Of a DNA stretch of 64,000 bases, positions 1 to 8,276 are shown one piece after another. The notes under the pieces are model-generated. The model made no database searches. It was not told where the DNA came from and saw nothing but the letters and a program-made list of their open reading frames with translations. Position 1 is the stretch's first letter. Every line of letters starts with the position of its first letter. Source of the stretch: JAKASX01 sp035534495 (GTDB taxonomy: Bacteria > Acidobacteriota > Terriglobia > Acidiferrales > UBA7541); assembly GCA_035534495.1 (NCBI GenBank), contig DATLRW010000197.1:1-64000 (forward strand). The letters run 5' to 3'. The position numbers were made by a program, and so were the translations under genes.

Positions 1-435
1 GCAGACCTGGTCGTAAGCACCCTCGAAGGGTTGGGCGCCGGCACGCTCGCCCCGCAGGCGCAGGATCACTCGCGCGCGACGCTGGCCCCGCTGCTCAAGA
101 AAGAGCAGGGCCGCATCGAATGGAGCTGGCCGGCCCACAAGATCCACAACCGTATGCGCGGCTTCACGCCGTGGCCGGGGGCCTATACGAGCTTCCGCGG
201 CAATCGCTGCCACATCTGGGGCCGTCCCGCGGAGAAAGCTGAAATGGGCGCCGATGCCGCTCCCGCCGAACCGGGTACGATACGGACGGCCGCCGGCGCG
301 CTGTATGTGGCCTGTGGGGAGGGTACGTGGTTGCGTGTCGAGGCCGTACAGGCCGATGGTCGCAAACGGATCAGCGCGAAGGATTTCATCAGCGGGGCTC
401 GCCTGGCTTCGGACGAGCATTTCGATGCCGCTTGA
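1..435 (+). CDS. fmt: methionyl-tRNA formyltransferase, C-terminal part (5' truncated by window edge)
   Basis: Fmt formylates the amino group of Met-tRNA(fMet) with 10-formyl-tetrahydrofolate, giving the initiator tRNA used to start translation in the cytoplasm. The open frame enters at base 1 and ends at a TGA. It shows the end of the catalytic core (residues STLEGLG near the start) followed by the C-terminal tRNA-binding domain, with the conserved run RGFTPWPGAY and a family-typical ending around SGARLASDEHF. The N-terminal folate-binding half lies upstream of the window. rsmB follows 93 bases later on the same strand, the usual fmt-rsmB pairing. The identification is secure; only the length is unknown. 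Confidence 0.93.
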   Translation, partial: ADLVVSTLEGLGAGTLAPQAQDHSRATLAPLLKKEQGRIEWSWPAHKIHNRMRGFTPWPGAYTSFRGNRCHIWGRPAEKAEMGADAAPAEPGTIRTAAGALYVACGEGTWLRVEAVQADGRKRISAKDFISGARLASDEHFDAA

Positions 436-528
436 CCGGTTTGCGCCGAGCGTCCCTTCAATGGCGCGCCCCTCCCCGATACGGATGATGATTCGGATGG
501 CGCGCTCAATGGTGTTTTAATCAGCCCG

Positions 529-1935
529 ATGCCCGTTTCTCCGTCCAGAGCGATTGCCTACGATGTTCTCTCGCGCGTTGAAGCCGAAAACGCTTACGCC
601 GCCGATGCCCTCCATGCCTTGCTGGGGGGTGATGCGGCGCGGCCGCCCAGGCCCCTTGCCGCGCCGGTGGAACATTTGAAACGACAGGACGCCGCGCTGG
701 CGACCGAACTGGTTTTCGGCGTCTTGCGCTGGCAGCGGCTCCTGGATGTACTGATCGAGCGCCAGGCGAAACGCCCTGCCGCTTCGCTCGACATGGCGGT
801 TCGCCTGTGCCTGCGTCTGGGCGCCTACCAACTGCTCTTTCTCGATCGGATTCCCCCCTCGGCTGCCGTGAACGAGTCGGTCGAACTGGTCAAGCGGGCG
901 CGCAAGGGTTCGGCGGCCTCGATTGTCAACGCGGTTTTGCGCCACATGCCTCGGGGACCTCTGCCGCCGGCGGAAATGGCGCGGCTTCTCCCCATCCGCA
1001 TGCCCGAAGCGGAACGGATGGGCATTCTCCATTCCCATCCCACCTGGATGGTCGCCCGCTGGCTCGAACGGTTGGGAGAGGAGCGCACGAAATCCCTGCT
1101 CATCGCGAATAATCGTCCTCCCCTGGTTGCCTGTACCGTGCTCGACCCTGACCAGACGGAAAAAGTGGCGGCATCGTTGCGCGAGGACGGGCTGAGCGTC
1201 GAGCCGGGCAGGCTGCTCGGAAATTCTCTCGTCGTGCGCGGCGGCAATCCCATCGAGACCAGGGCATTTCGGGAAGGCCGGATCACGATCCAAGACGAAG
1301 CGTCGCAGGTTGTCGCCTTGCTCGCCGGCGTGCGGAAAGATCAGGCGGTGCTCGACCTCTGCGCCGCGCCGGGGAACAAAACGCTGGTTCTGGCGCGCGC
1401 CGCCGGGCCGCAGGCCAGGATCGTCGCCGCCGATCTTCACGGGCACCGTTTGCGGGCGCTGGGGGGGCAGCTGCGGCGCACAGGGACTCGAGGGGTGAAG
1501 CGGGTCGCGCTCGATGCGACATTTCCGCTGCCCTTTGCGTGCCGCTTCGACCGCGTTCTGGTCGACGCCCCTTGTTCCGGCACCGGCACGCTCGCCCGCA
1601 ATCCGGAAATCCGCTGGCGCCTGCGGCCCGAAGATATTGCCGACCTGGCCGGCCGTCAGGCGCGCATTCTTCGCAACGCCCTGAGCGTGCTTTCGCCCGG
1701 CGGGCGGCTGGTCTATGCCACCTGTTCGGTCGAGCCGGAGGAAAACGAGGGCGTTGTGCGCACGGTCATCGGCGAGACGAGCGGAATCCGGCTGGCGCAT
1801 TCGGCCGGCGTGCTGGCCCCGAGCCTGGCGCAGGGCGTTTCCGCCGAACGGCTCTTCGATCGAAACGGTTTTTTCCGCAGCTCGCCCGATTTTGCGACCG
1901 ACGGATTCTTCGCCGCCGTATTCGAGCGGGATTGA
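529..1935 (+). CDS. rsmB: 16S rRNA (cytosine-967 C5)-methyltransferase RsmB
   Basis: RsmB makes m5C967 in 16S rRNA using S-adenosylmethionine. The 468-residue protein has the two expected parts: a NusB-like RNA-binding domain over about residues 1-150, and a Rossmann methyltransferase domain over about 220-465. The SAM-binding segment reads LDLCAAPGNKT. The two catalytic cysteines are visible: Cys349 in DAPCSGTG (assists release) and Cys399 in YATCSV (the nucleophile). The length is normal for the family (about 430-470). It follows fmt on the same strand and precedes a PASTA protein and rpe. ATG at 529 directly precedes the conserved N-terminal SPSRAIAYDVL. Confidence 0.95.
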   Translation: MPVSPSRAIAYDVLSRVEAENAYAADALHALLGGDAARPPRPLAAPVEHLKRQDAALATELVFGVLRWQRLLDVLIERQAKRPAASLDMAVRLCLRLGAYQLLFLDRIPPSAAVNESVELVKRARKGSAASIVNAVLRHMPRGPLPPAEMARLLPIRMPEAERMGILHSHPTWMVARWLERLGEERTKSLLIANNRPPLVACTVLDPDQTEKVAASLREDGLSVEPGRLLGNSLVVRGGNPIETRAFREGRITIQDEASQVVALLAGVRKDQAVLDLCAAPGNKTLVLARAAGPQARIVAADLHGHRLRALGGQLRRTGTRGVKRVALDATFPLPFACRFDRVLVDAPCSGTGTLARNPEIRWRLRPEDIADLAGRQARILRNALSVLSPGGRLVYATCSVEPEENEGVVRTVIGETSGIRLAHSAGVLAPSLAQGVSAERLFDRNGFFRSSPDFATDGFFAAVFERD

Positions 1936-2059
1936 CGCCGCGCGCGGACGCCCCCTAAAACGTAACAAAGGCCCGCGAGAATGGCTTGAACCGCGTCGTG
2001 CGGCGATGGGCAATCGGTTTCCGAAGCCTGCTTGCCTGCGAACTGCCCGGTCGGTAGTC

Positions 2060-2068
2060 TGGTATGCT
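2060..2068 (+). promoter_or_regulatory. extended -10 promoter element upstream of the PASTA gene
   Basis: TGGTATGCT fits the extended -10 pattern TGnTATnnT and lies 24 bases before the ATG at 2092. No good -35 hexamer is seen at 16-18 bases upstream, which is normal for extended -10 promoters. It sits in the 156-base gap after rsmB and could start a PASTA-rpe-bamD transcript separate from fmt-rsmB. This is a pattern match only. Confidence 0.4.
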
Positions 2069-2091
2069 GTCGCGGGGCGGCATGAAAAGCG

Positions 2092-2910
2092 ATGTCCATG
2101 GGACTGCGTGAAAAGTTCTGGCGGGTGGGTCGCTTTTTTCTGCTGCTTTTCGTGCTGGGCTCGGCGGCCTTCCTGAGTGCCATCACCGCCATGCGGCTTG
2201 CGATTGAAGGCCGTACCGTGCAGATGCCGGACATCGTCGGTCGCGCCTACCCGCAAGCGCAAATGGCCCTGCGCCACAATCATCTCTCCGTTATCGTCGC
2301 CGACCACGTCTACAGCGGCTTGCCCGTTGACAACGTCGTGCGCCAAAGCCCCCCGCCGGGAACGGAAGTGAAAGTGGGGCAGCAGGCGCAGGTCGTTCTC
2401 AGCCTGGGGCAACAGGAAGTGACCGTGCCCAATCTGACCGATCGCAGCCTGCCCGACGCGCGTTTGCAGTTGCTCAACGCCGGCCTGCAACTCGGCGAAG
2501 TTTCCTACATCTACTCCGCCGGCCAGCCGGATGGCCTGATCCTCCAGCAGGACCCTTTGCCGGGAGAGAATGGGCTTGCCAGTCCGCGAGTATCCGTGCT
2601 CGTTTCGCTCGGCCCCAGGCCGCCGGCATACGTGATGCCCGACTTGAAAGGGACCTCGGTCAGCCAGGCGCGGCAACTGTTGGAGGTGGCGAGCCTTCAG
2701 CCGCCGCAGATTCAACAGGTGGCGGGCGCCCCCATCGCGGGCGAGGTTGTGACGGGACAGAGCCCGCCCGTAGGCTCCCGGGTCGACCAGACGACGCCGA
2801 TCACCATTCACCTCGGGGTCCCCGCGGCGGCCGGCCCGGGCGGCCTGACGCAAAAGCAGGAAGCGTACCCGCCGGAACTCTATGTTAGAATGCGCGGAAG
2901 GTTGCGATGA
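2092..2910 (+). CDS. membrane-anchored protein with three PASTA domains
   Basis: The 272-residue protein has a short cytoplasmic N-terminus, one membrane anchor (about residues 13-33) and then three PASTA repeats outside the membrane, beginning near residues 43 (MPDIVGRAYPQAQ), 108 (VPNLTDRSLPDAR) and 178 (MPDLKGTSVSQAR). Each unit has the family pattern of a P-D/N-L/V start, an A-x-x-x-L helix and a Q-x-P-x-x-G turn. PASTA domains bind peptidoglycan fragments or beta-lactam-like ligands in PknB kinases and class A PBPs. There is no kinase or transpeptidase domain here, so it may be a free-standing envelope sensor or adaptor. Its stop overlaps the rpe start by 4 nt (ATGA), pointing to translational coupling. 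Confidence 0.88.
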   Translation: MSMGLREKFWRVGRFFLLLFVLGSAAFLSAITAMRLAIEGRTVQMPDIVGRAYPQAQMALRHNHLSVIVADHVYSGLPVDNVVRQSPPPGTEVKVGQQAQVVLSLGQQEVTVPNLTDRSLPDARLQLLNAGLQLGEVSYIYSAGQPDGLILQQDPLPGENGLASPRVSVLVSLGPRPPAYVMPDLKGTSVSQARQLLEVASLQPPQIQQVAGAPIAGEVVTGQSPPVGSRVDQTTPITIHLGVPAAAGPGGLTQKQEAYPPELYVRMRGRLR

Positions 2911-3599
2911 CCCGTACGAAAAACCGCGTCGAGATTGCCCCATCGATTCTGGCGGCCAATTTTGCCTGCCTCGAGCGCGAAATTCAGGCGGCAGAATCGG
3001 GCGGAGCGCGTTCGATTCACGTGGACGTGATGGACGGGCACTTCGTGCCGAATCTGACGATCGGCGTGCCGGTTGTCGCTTCGATTCGGGCGATCACCAC
3101 GTTGCCCATCGGCGTTCACCTGATGATCGACAACCCCGGCGACTTCATCGATCCGTTCGTTCGCGCCGGCGCGGACCGCCTCTACGTTCACCAGGAAGCC
3201 ACCCCACACCTCGACCGCGTCCTGAACGCGATCCGGGATCGGGGCGTCGAAGCGGCTGTCGCTATCAACCCGGCCACGCCGTCCTCGTTGTTGTCCGAAG
3301 TGCTCGATTTGGCGAGCGTGATTCTGGTGATGACGGTCAACCCCGGGTTTGGCGGCCAGCGATTCATTCCGCGGTCGATCGGTAAAATCCGCGAGCTCAC
3401 GGAGATTCGGGCGCGTTATAATGGGACTTTCCGAATTGCGGTGGACGGGGGAATCGGCCTGGAAAACGTCGACGAGGTTGTCCGCGCGGGAGCGGAAATT
3501 CTGGTTGCGGGGACATCGGTGTTTCACACCCCGGATGCCGGCGCCGCCGTGCGCCAATTGCTCGATCGGGCGCAAGAGGCCCTAACGCTCAAGGTATGA
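2907..3599 (+). CDS. rpe: ribulose-phosphate 3-epimerase
   Basis: Rpe interconverts D-ribulose 5-phosphate and D-xylulose 5-phosphate in the non-oxidative pentose phosphate pathway. The protein is a 230-residue TIM barrel of usual length. Signature segments appear in order: APSILAANF at the N-terminus, HVDVMDGHFVPN with the metal-binding His and the catalytic Asp, HLMIDNP, the flexible loop MTVNPGFGGQRF, and VDGGI with the second catalytic Asp near the C-terminus. The ATG overlaps the PASTA stop by 4 nt, and its own stop overlaps the bamD start by 4 nt. The three genes therefore probably form one coupled transcript. Confidence 0.96.
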   Translation: MTRTKNRVEIAPSILAANFACLEREIQAAESGGARSIHVDVMDGHFVPNLTIGVPVVASIRAITTLPIGVHLMIDNPGDFIDPFVRAGADRLYVHQEATPHLDRVLNAIRDRGVEAAVAINPATPSSLLSEVLDLASVILVMTVNPGFGGQRFIPRSIGKIRELTEIRARYNGTFRIAVDGGIGLENVDEVVRAGAEILVAGTSVFHTPDAGAAVRQLLDRAQEALTLKV

Positions 3600-4918
3600 A
3601 TTCCTCGACCAAGCGAAATCTTCCCCTGCTGGTTCTGGCGGTCTCACTCTCGCTCGGCACAAGCGGCTGCCTGTTCTTCGGCCGCAAGGCCAAGGCGCCC
3701 CTGGCGGGCGTGCGCGCCGCTCCGGACAAGGTCCTCTACGATCAGGCCATGGAGGACTTGAAGCACAACCACTTCATCGTCGGCCGGCTGGCGCTGCAAA
3801 CCCTGATCAATACCTACCCCGACAGCGAATATCTGGCCAAGTCGAAGCTCGCCATTGCCAATTCCTACTATAAGCAGGGCGGCACCGACGGGCTGACGCA
3901 AGCGGCCGCGCAATACAAGGACTTCATCACTTTCTTCCCGTTTCTCCACGAGGCTGCTTTCGCCCAGTACCGCATCGCGATGTCCCATTTCCGAATGATG
4001 GAAAAGCCGGATCGTGATCCCACTCAGGCTCTCGACGCCGAGGCCGAGCTTCAGACGATGATCGAGACCTACCCCAAGAGCCGCTGGACCGGCCAGGCCA
4101 AGCAGCGCCTGCGCGAGGTGCAAGAGGTTCTGGCCGAGGGTGAATTTGAAGTCGCCAGCTTCTACAACCTCCGCAGGGCGTATGCGCCGGCTGCCGCGCG
4201 CCTGCTCGATCTCACGGCGCGCTACCCGCTCTTCAGCGAGGCTGACCAGGCGAACTTCATGCTCGGCAAGATTTACGAAAGAAGCGAGCACAACGAATTT
4301 GCCGCCCGTTTCTATTCCAGGATCGTCCGCGATTACCCGCTTTCGAGTCTGGTTCCGGACGCCAAGAAGCGCCTCGTTGCCCTGGGCTATCCCGTGCCGC
4401 AGCCCGATTCAAGCGCCCTGGCGCGAATGCGGGAAGAAGAGAAATATATTCACGAGCGCCCGGGAATCCTTCGCGAGGCCCTCGGCATGGTCCATAACGG
4501 CCCCGACGTTTCTCACTCCGCTCATTTCGGCGAGCCGAACATGACGCCCAATACCGCGGTCATCACGGCGCGGCAGGTGCTCGAACCTTCCATCGTGGCC
4601 ATGGCCTCCACCGGGACGCTGGGAGGCGCCGGCACGATCTCGGCTTCGGTTGTTCCCTCGGGATCGGGCTCGAACGGGCCCGCGGCGAGCCCGTCGCCGA
4701 ATATGTCCGGAACGAGCAGCGTGGCCGTCTCCGCCGATTCGCCGATCGCCGACAATTCAGGCGACAATTCAGGCAATGCGCCATCCGCGCAAGACCCGGG
4801 AAAGAACCCGCCGGCGAAGGTTAACCAGGCCAAAGCAAAGACCGGGAAAAAGGGCCACAGCACCGACGCAAAGAAGAAAAAAAAGAAGGGCTTGCTCCAC
4901 AGGCTCGTTCCGTTTTAA
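3596..4918 (+). CDS. bamD: outer-membrane assembly lipoprotein BamD-like, with long C-terminal tail
   Basis: BamD is a lipid-anchored TPR protein of the BAM complex, which inserts beta-barrel proteins into the outer membrane. A lipoprotein signal is clear: charged N-terminus, hydrophobic core, then lipobox LGTSGC, with the lipidated Cys near residue 25. TPR-like helices occupy about residues 45-265, with typical stretches such as DSEYLAKSKLAIANSYY and the repeated Y/W-P-x-S pattern. BamD is usually about 240-280 residues; this protein has 440. The extra C-terminal part of about 160 residues is Gly/Ser/Ala/Asn-rich, contains a short DNSG repeat and ends in a Lys-rich stretch. TTP-ase YfgL-type proteins are excluded by the TPR fold. 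It overlaps rpe by 4 nt. Confidence 0.85.
   Translation: MNSSTKRNLPLLVLAVSLSLGTSGCLFFGRKAKAPLAGVRAAPDKVLYDQAMEDLKHNHFIVGRLALQTLINTYPDSEYLAKSKLAIANSYYKQGGTDGLTQAAAQYKDFITFFPFLHEAAFAQYRIAMSHFRMMEKPDRDPTQALDAEAELQTMIETYPKSRWTGQAKQRLREVQEVLAEGEFEVASFYNLRRAYAPAAARLLDLTARYPLFSEADQANFMLGKIYERSEHNEFAARFYSRIVRDYPLSSLVPDAKKRLVALGYPVPQPDSSALARMREEEKYIHERPGILREALGMVHNGPDVSHSAHFGEPNMTPNTAVITARQVLEPSIVAMASTGTLGGAGTISASVVPSGSGSNGPAASPSPNMSGTSSVAVSADSPIADNSGDNSGNAPSAQDPGKNPPAKVNQAKAKTGKKGHSTDAKKKKKKGLLHRLVPF
4751..4774 (+). repeat. two perfect 12-bp tandem copies inside bamD
   Basis: GACAATTCAGGC occurs twice head to tail and encodes two DNSG units in the disordered tail of the BamD-like protein. The unit is a multiple of three, so copy-number change would keep the frame. 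Confidence 0.85.
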
Positions 4919-5002
4919 CCGCCGCCGCGCGTCGCGCCGGCCTTGACCGGCCATCTTTTCGATTTTTCCGCCGCCCGTTCCGCCCGGGCATTCCCCTCCA
5001 AC

Positions 5003-5011
5003 TGCTATAGT
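5003..5011 (+). promoter_or_regulatory. extended -10 promoter element upstream of the alpha/beta hydrolase gene
   Basis: TGCTATAGT matches TGnTATnnT, with 5 of 6 bases of TATAAT. It ends only 14 bases before the ATG at 5026, so the 5' untranslated region would be very short. That makes the ATG at 5026 a better start than the in-frame TTG at 5014. No -35 match was found. Confidence 0.42.
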
Positions 5012-5025
5012 TTTTGTTCGCTTCC

Positions 5026-6054
5026 ATGCGCTATTTCGAACAAATCATTCGCCGGTACGAGCACAAGCGCTGGGCCGCCGAAAATAACCGCTCCGGCCGC
5101 CCGTTCGATTGGGGGATCGAGCATATCGGCGGGCCGGACGGCCACCCCGACCCTCGCGCGTTTCTGGATCGTTTTGCGGTGGAAACGACCCGGTCGAGCG
5201 ACCTCTGGTTCGCTGCCGAACCGCCGGATGACGCCCGTCTGCGGGACGAAGCGGATGGAAAGGTTCTGACGTTCACGAGCGCCGTGCGCTCGCCCTGGGC
5301 CGAAAACAACCTCGTTTGGGCGCGTTATTTCCCCTCGCCGGGGGCGCGCGCGGCGGTTGTCGTGCTGCCGCAGTGGAACGCCGGCTGGGATGCCCACGCG
5401 GGCGTCTGCCGCTGGCTGAACCGGTTCGGCATGAGCGCGCTGAAGATGAGCCTGCCGTATCACGACCGGCGCGCCGTGGGCGGAATGTATCGCGATAATT
5501 TCCTGGTCGGCCCGAATATCGGCCTGACCCTGCAAGCGAACCGGCAGGCCGTCACCGACGTGCGCCGGTGCCTGCGCTGGCTCGAACGTCGGGGCTATGC
5601 CCGGCTGGGAGTGCTGGGGACCAGCATCGGCTCGGCCATCGCCTGCATCACCACCGCTCACGATCCTTCGATTCGCGCCGGCGCCTTCCTGCACGTCTCG
5701 ACGAGTTTCGGCGAGGTCGTCAGCACGGGGATGACGACGATGCACGTCTGGGAGCCGATGCGCGCGCACGTTTCCCGCGACGAGATCCGCCACTTCTGGG
5801 CCCCGATCAGTCCCTATCCCTACGCCGGGCGGCTGGCGGGCAGCGGCCAGAAACTGCTGATGATCAGCGGGCGCTACGACCCGACGTTCTGGCCCGAATT
5901 TTCCGAGGGGATGTTCGGCAAAGTCCTGGAGAGCGGCGCCGATCTGGAAATTCTTCGCCTGCCGTGCGGCCACTATTCCCTGGACCGGCCGCCCTTCAGC
6001 TTCATCGCGGGCCTGCGTTTCGGCGCCTTCCTGCGCGACCGCCTGGTTCTCTAG
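5026..6054 (+). CDS. alpha/beta-hydrolase family protein (ABHD18/DUF2048-like)
   Basis: This is a 342-residue predicted cytoplasmic hydrolase of unknown substrate. A plausible catalytic triad is visible: Ser200 in the nucleophile elbow GTSIGS, Asp285 in SGRYDPTF and His316 in CGHYS. The first 90 or so residues precede the core fold and contain VVVLPQWNAG just before it, resembling proteins of the ABHD18/DUF2048 type, though I rank that lower than the general fold. There is no signal peptide. The gene stands alone between bamD (same strand) and a converging thioesterase gene. An in-frame TTG at 5014 is an alternative start, but it would lie almost on the candidate promoter. Confidence 0.78.
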   Translation: MRYFEQIIRRYEHKRWAAENNRSGRPFDWGIEHIGGPDGHPDPRAFLDRFAVETTRSSDLWFAAEPPDDARLRDEADGKVLTFTSAVRSPWAENNLVWARYFPSPGARAAVVVLPQWNAGWDAHAGVCRWLNRFGMSALKMSLPYHDRRAVGGMYRDNFLVGPNIGLTLQANRQAVTDVRRCLRWLERRGYARLGVLGTSIGSAIACITTAHDPSIRAGAFLHVSTSFGEVVSTGMTTMHVWEPMRAHVSRDEIRHFWAPISPYPYAGRLAGSGQKLLMISGRYDPTFWPEFSEGMFGKVLESGADLEILRLPCGHYSLDRPPFSFIAGLRFGAFLRDRLVL

Positions 6055-6081
6055 ACGCCGGGCGCGCAGGCGGGCGGCGGC

Positions 6082-6516
6082 TTATTTCGCCGGGTCGGCG
6101 GCGGGGAGGGACGTCAGCGGAAAATATTTCCGGTATTTCTCGGGGAGAGCCTTGGAATGGCCTTGCCCGTCGCAGATGACGTGCAGGGTTTCGCCCGTGG
6201 CGAGAAGCTCGCCGGTGGCCTCGCGCAGGATTTCATAGCCAAAGCGCAGCGTTCGCGTGCGGGATTCCACGAGCCAGGTGCGAATCAGGATGACGTCGTC
6301 GTAACGGGACGGTTTGAGGTAGCGGCAGCGGGCTTCGGCGACGACTGCCCAGCTGTCGTCAACCTTTTCCATCTCCTTGTAGGAAAATCCCATCTGGCGG
6401 AATGTCTCCACCCGGCCGATCTCGAACCAGACCAGGTAATTCGCGTAGTACACGACGCCCATCTGGTCCGTTTCCGCGTAGCGCACCCGCGCGGTGGTTT
6501 CATAGAATTCGTTCAT
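6082..6516 (-). CDS. acyl-CoA thioesterase, YbgC/FadM (4HBT hot-dog) family
   Basis: These enzymes hydrolyse acyl-CoA thioesters to free acid and CoA. The 144-residue protein is a single hot-dog domain with the family signature near the N-terminus: RYAETDQMGVVYYANY, where the Asp of ETDQMG is the usual catalytic residue, followed by WFEIGR. It begins 4 bases after the stop of the enoyl-CoA hydratase gene on the same strand and is the last gene of the acyl-CoA cluster. It probably releases CoA from a pathway intermediate or a dead-end acyl-CoA. The specific substrate cannot be read from the sequence. Confidence 0.88.
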   Translation of the reverse strand: MNEFYETTARVRYAETDQMGVVYYANYLVWFEIGRVETFRQMGFSYKEMEKVDDSWAVVAEARCRYLKPSRYDDVILIRTWLVESRTRTLRFGYEILREATGELLATGETLHVICDGQGHSKALPEKYRKYFPLTSLPAADPAK

Positions 6517-6520
6517 ATTT

Positions 6521-7306
6521 TTACCGTCCCGTCCATTTTGGTTTCCGCTTCTCGAGAAACGAGGAGATGCCCTCGCGAAAATCCTGCGTCATGCGCATCC
6601 GCGCGCTGGCCTGGACCGCCAGTTCCAGTTGCCGGTCGAGCTCCCCCTCCGCCGAGGCCAGCAGCAGCCGCTTGGTTTCGAGAATACTGGCCCCGCTGGC
6701 CGCGGCCAGGGTGGCAGCGAGCGCGCGGGCCTGTGCCATCAGTTCCTGCCGCGGCACCACTTCGGTCACCAGGCCCAGTCGCAGGGCCTCGCCGGCCTCC
6801 ACCACGCGCCCGCTGAGCAGCAGATCGCGCGCCTTCTTCTCTCCGATCTGCCGCACCAGGTATATCAGAACCAGGGCGGGCATGAAGCCGACTCGCACCT
6901 CGGTATAGCCGAATTTGGCCGCCGGCACGGCCAGCGTGAAATCGCATAGCGTCGCAATCCCGCAGCCTCCCGCCATCGCGTGGCCATTCACCGCCGCGAT
7001 GAGCGGTTTGGGGAAGCTGTATAGCCGGCGAAAGAAATTCGCGATGCGGCGGGCATCGGCGAGGTTCTGTTCGAACGACTGGGAATTGATCTCTTGCAGG
7101 TTTCCCAGGTCCATGCCGCCGCAGAACGCCGTGCCCGCCCCGGTGATGATGGCTGATCGTACCGGCGATGCTTCGACCTCGGATAGCGCCGCCAGGATAT
7201 CTTCCACCATTGTCTCGGAGAGCGAGTTGCGCTTCTCCGGCCGGTTGAGCGTCAGCACGGCCGCCGTCTCATCCCAATCGAGCTGCAATGTCGAATATGG
7301 CATCAT
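6521..7306 (-). CDS. enoyl-CoA hydratase/isomerase (possibly methylglutaconyl-CoA hydratase)
   Basis: This is a crotonase-fold protein of 261 residues, the family's usual size. The oxyanion-hole segments are TAFCGGMDLG (about residue 60) and GHAMAGGCGIAT (about 105). A candidate catalytic Glu lies in FGYTEVRVGFMP. Crotonases hydrate enoyl-CoAs or carry out related reactions. Its place between HMG-CoA lyase (upstream, 67 bases) and a thioesterase (downstream, 4 bases), and close to a methylcrotonyl-CoA-type carboxyltransferase, suggests hydration of 3-methylglutaconyl-CoA to HMG-CoA in leucine breakdown. That assignment comes from context; the motifs show only the superfamily. Confidence 0.85.
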   Translation of the reverse strand: MMPYSTLQLDWDETAAVLTLNRPEKRNSLSETMVEDILAALSEVEASPVRSAIITGAGTAFCGGMDLGNLQEINSQSFEQNLADARRIANFFRRLYSFPKPLIAAVNGHAMAGGCGIATLCDFTLAVPAAKFGYTEVRVGFMPALVLIYLVRQIGEKKARDLLLSGRVVEAGEALRLGLVTEVVPRQELMAQARALAATLAAASGASILETKRLLLASAEGELDRQLELAVQASARMRMTQDFREGISSFLEKRKPKWTGR

Positions 7307-7373
7307 GGACTCCTTTTCTTCCCGCCGTGAGATGTGCCTTCGATGGCCCTGCGAAAGCCCTGCGATAAATCGA

Positions 7374-8276
7374 TCAACCGTGGGCGTAGCGACGGCGCAC
7401 CGCTTCGGTTGCTTCGATGGCCCGCACTAGGGCTGTTGGCGCAATTTGCGTCCACGCGCCATGCCGTTTGAGCGTGTTTACGACAATTTCCGTTGGAATA
7501 TTACCCACCAGTTCGTCTCCCGCAAAGGGGCATCCTCCCAGCCCCGTCAGTGCCGAATCGAACCTTCGGCAGCCGGCCTGGTACGCCGCCAGCACTTTGG
7601 CAGCGGCCTCTTCGGGGCGGCTGTGGAGGTGAAGGCCGACCTCGATCCCGGCGGCCGAGCCCAGCACGGCACCGAGCAGGCGGCCGATCTCTTCGGGCCG
7701 CGCCACACCCACCGTGTCGGCCAGGGAAACGGCCTTCACGCCCGATTCCCGAAGGCGGCCGACCTCGGCCGCGACGGCTTCCGGACTCCACGGCTCGCCA
7801 TACGGGTTTCCGAAGGCCATCGAAATATAGATGACCAGTTGGCGCCCGGCCAGCGCGCAGGCGCCGGCTAGACGCTCGACCAGGACCCGGGAATTTTTCA
7901 CGGTTGTGTGCGCGTTCGATTCGAGAAATTTTCCGGAAGGAGAGTGCGGATAACCGACCGTTGTGACGCGGGGTGTCGCGAGCGCCCTTTCGAGGCCGGC
8001 TTCGTTCACGACGATCCCGATGATTTCCGTCTCCTTGAGCGCGGCTCCATCCGCGGCGAGTTGCTCCATTACCTGCTCGCTGTCGGCCATCTGGGGCACG
8101 TATTGCGGGGAAACGAAGCTGACCGCATCGATGTGAGTGAAGCCGCAGCCGATGAGTGTGCGCAGATAGCGGACTTTTTCGCCGGCCGGAACCATCCGTG
8201 GCAGCCCTTGCCAGGCGTCGCGAGGACATTCCACCAGTTTCACGGCATTCACGGGGTCAACCGCCGCGGGGCCCAT
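7374..8276 (-). CDS. hydroxymethylglutaryl-CoA lyase family protein
   Basis: HMG-CoA lyase cleaves HMG-CoA to acetyl-CoA and acetoacetate, the last step of leucine breakdown. The 300-residue protein is a DRE-TIM barrel with the catalytic Arg-Asp pair in ECPRDAWQG near the N-terminus, the metal-binding His-x-His in GLHLHSR, and the active-site Cys loop GLGGCPFAG near residue 260. It has PRDAWQG where the mammalian enzyme has PRDGLQN, a variant I associate with Bacteroidota-type sequences. The ATG (8276-8274) shares one base with the TGA of the carboxyltransferase gene upstream (TGATG), so the two are translationally coupled. The open frame extends far upstream, but that overlaps the neighbour and is not coding. 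Confidence 0.88.
   Translation of the reverse strand: MGPAAVDPVNAVKLVECPRDAWQGLPRMVPAGEKVRYLRTLIGCGFTHIDAVSFVSPQYVPQMADSEQVMEQLAADGAALKETEIIGIVVNEAGLERALATPRVTTVGYPHSPSGKFLESNAHTTVKNSRVLVERLAGACALAGRQLVIYISMAFGNPYGEPWSPEAVAAEVGRLRESGVKAVSLADTVGVARPEEIGRLLGAVLGSAAGIEVGLHLHSRPEEAAAKVLAAYQAGCRRFDSALTGLGGCPFAGDELVGNIPTEIVVNTLKRHGAWTQIAPTALVRAIEATEAVRRRYAHG

Noticed and set aside
517..2943. 808-residue open frame on the minus strand across rsmB and the PASTA gene
   Set aside because: It is a shadow frame caused by high GC in third codon positions. It is Arg/Gly/His-rich without recognisable domains, whereas the plus strand has clear rsmB and PASTA motifs.
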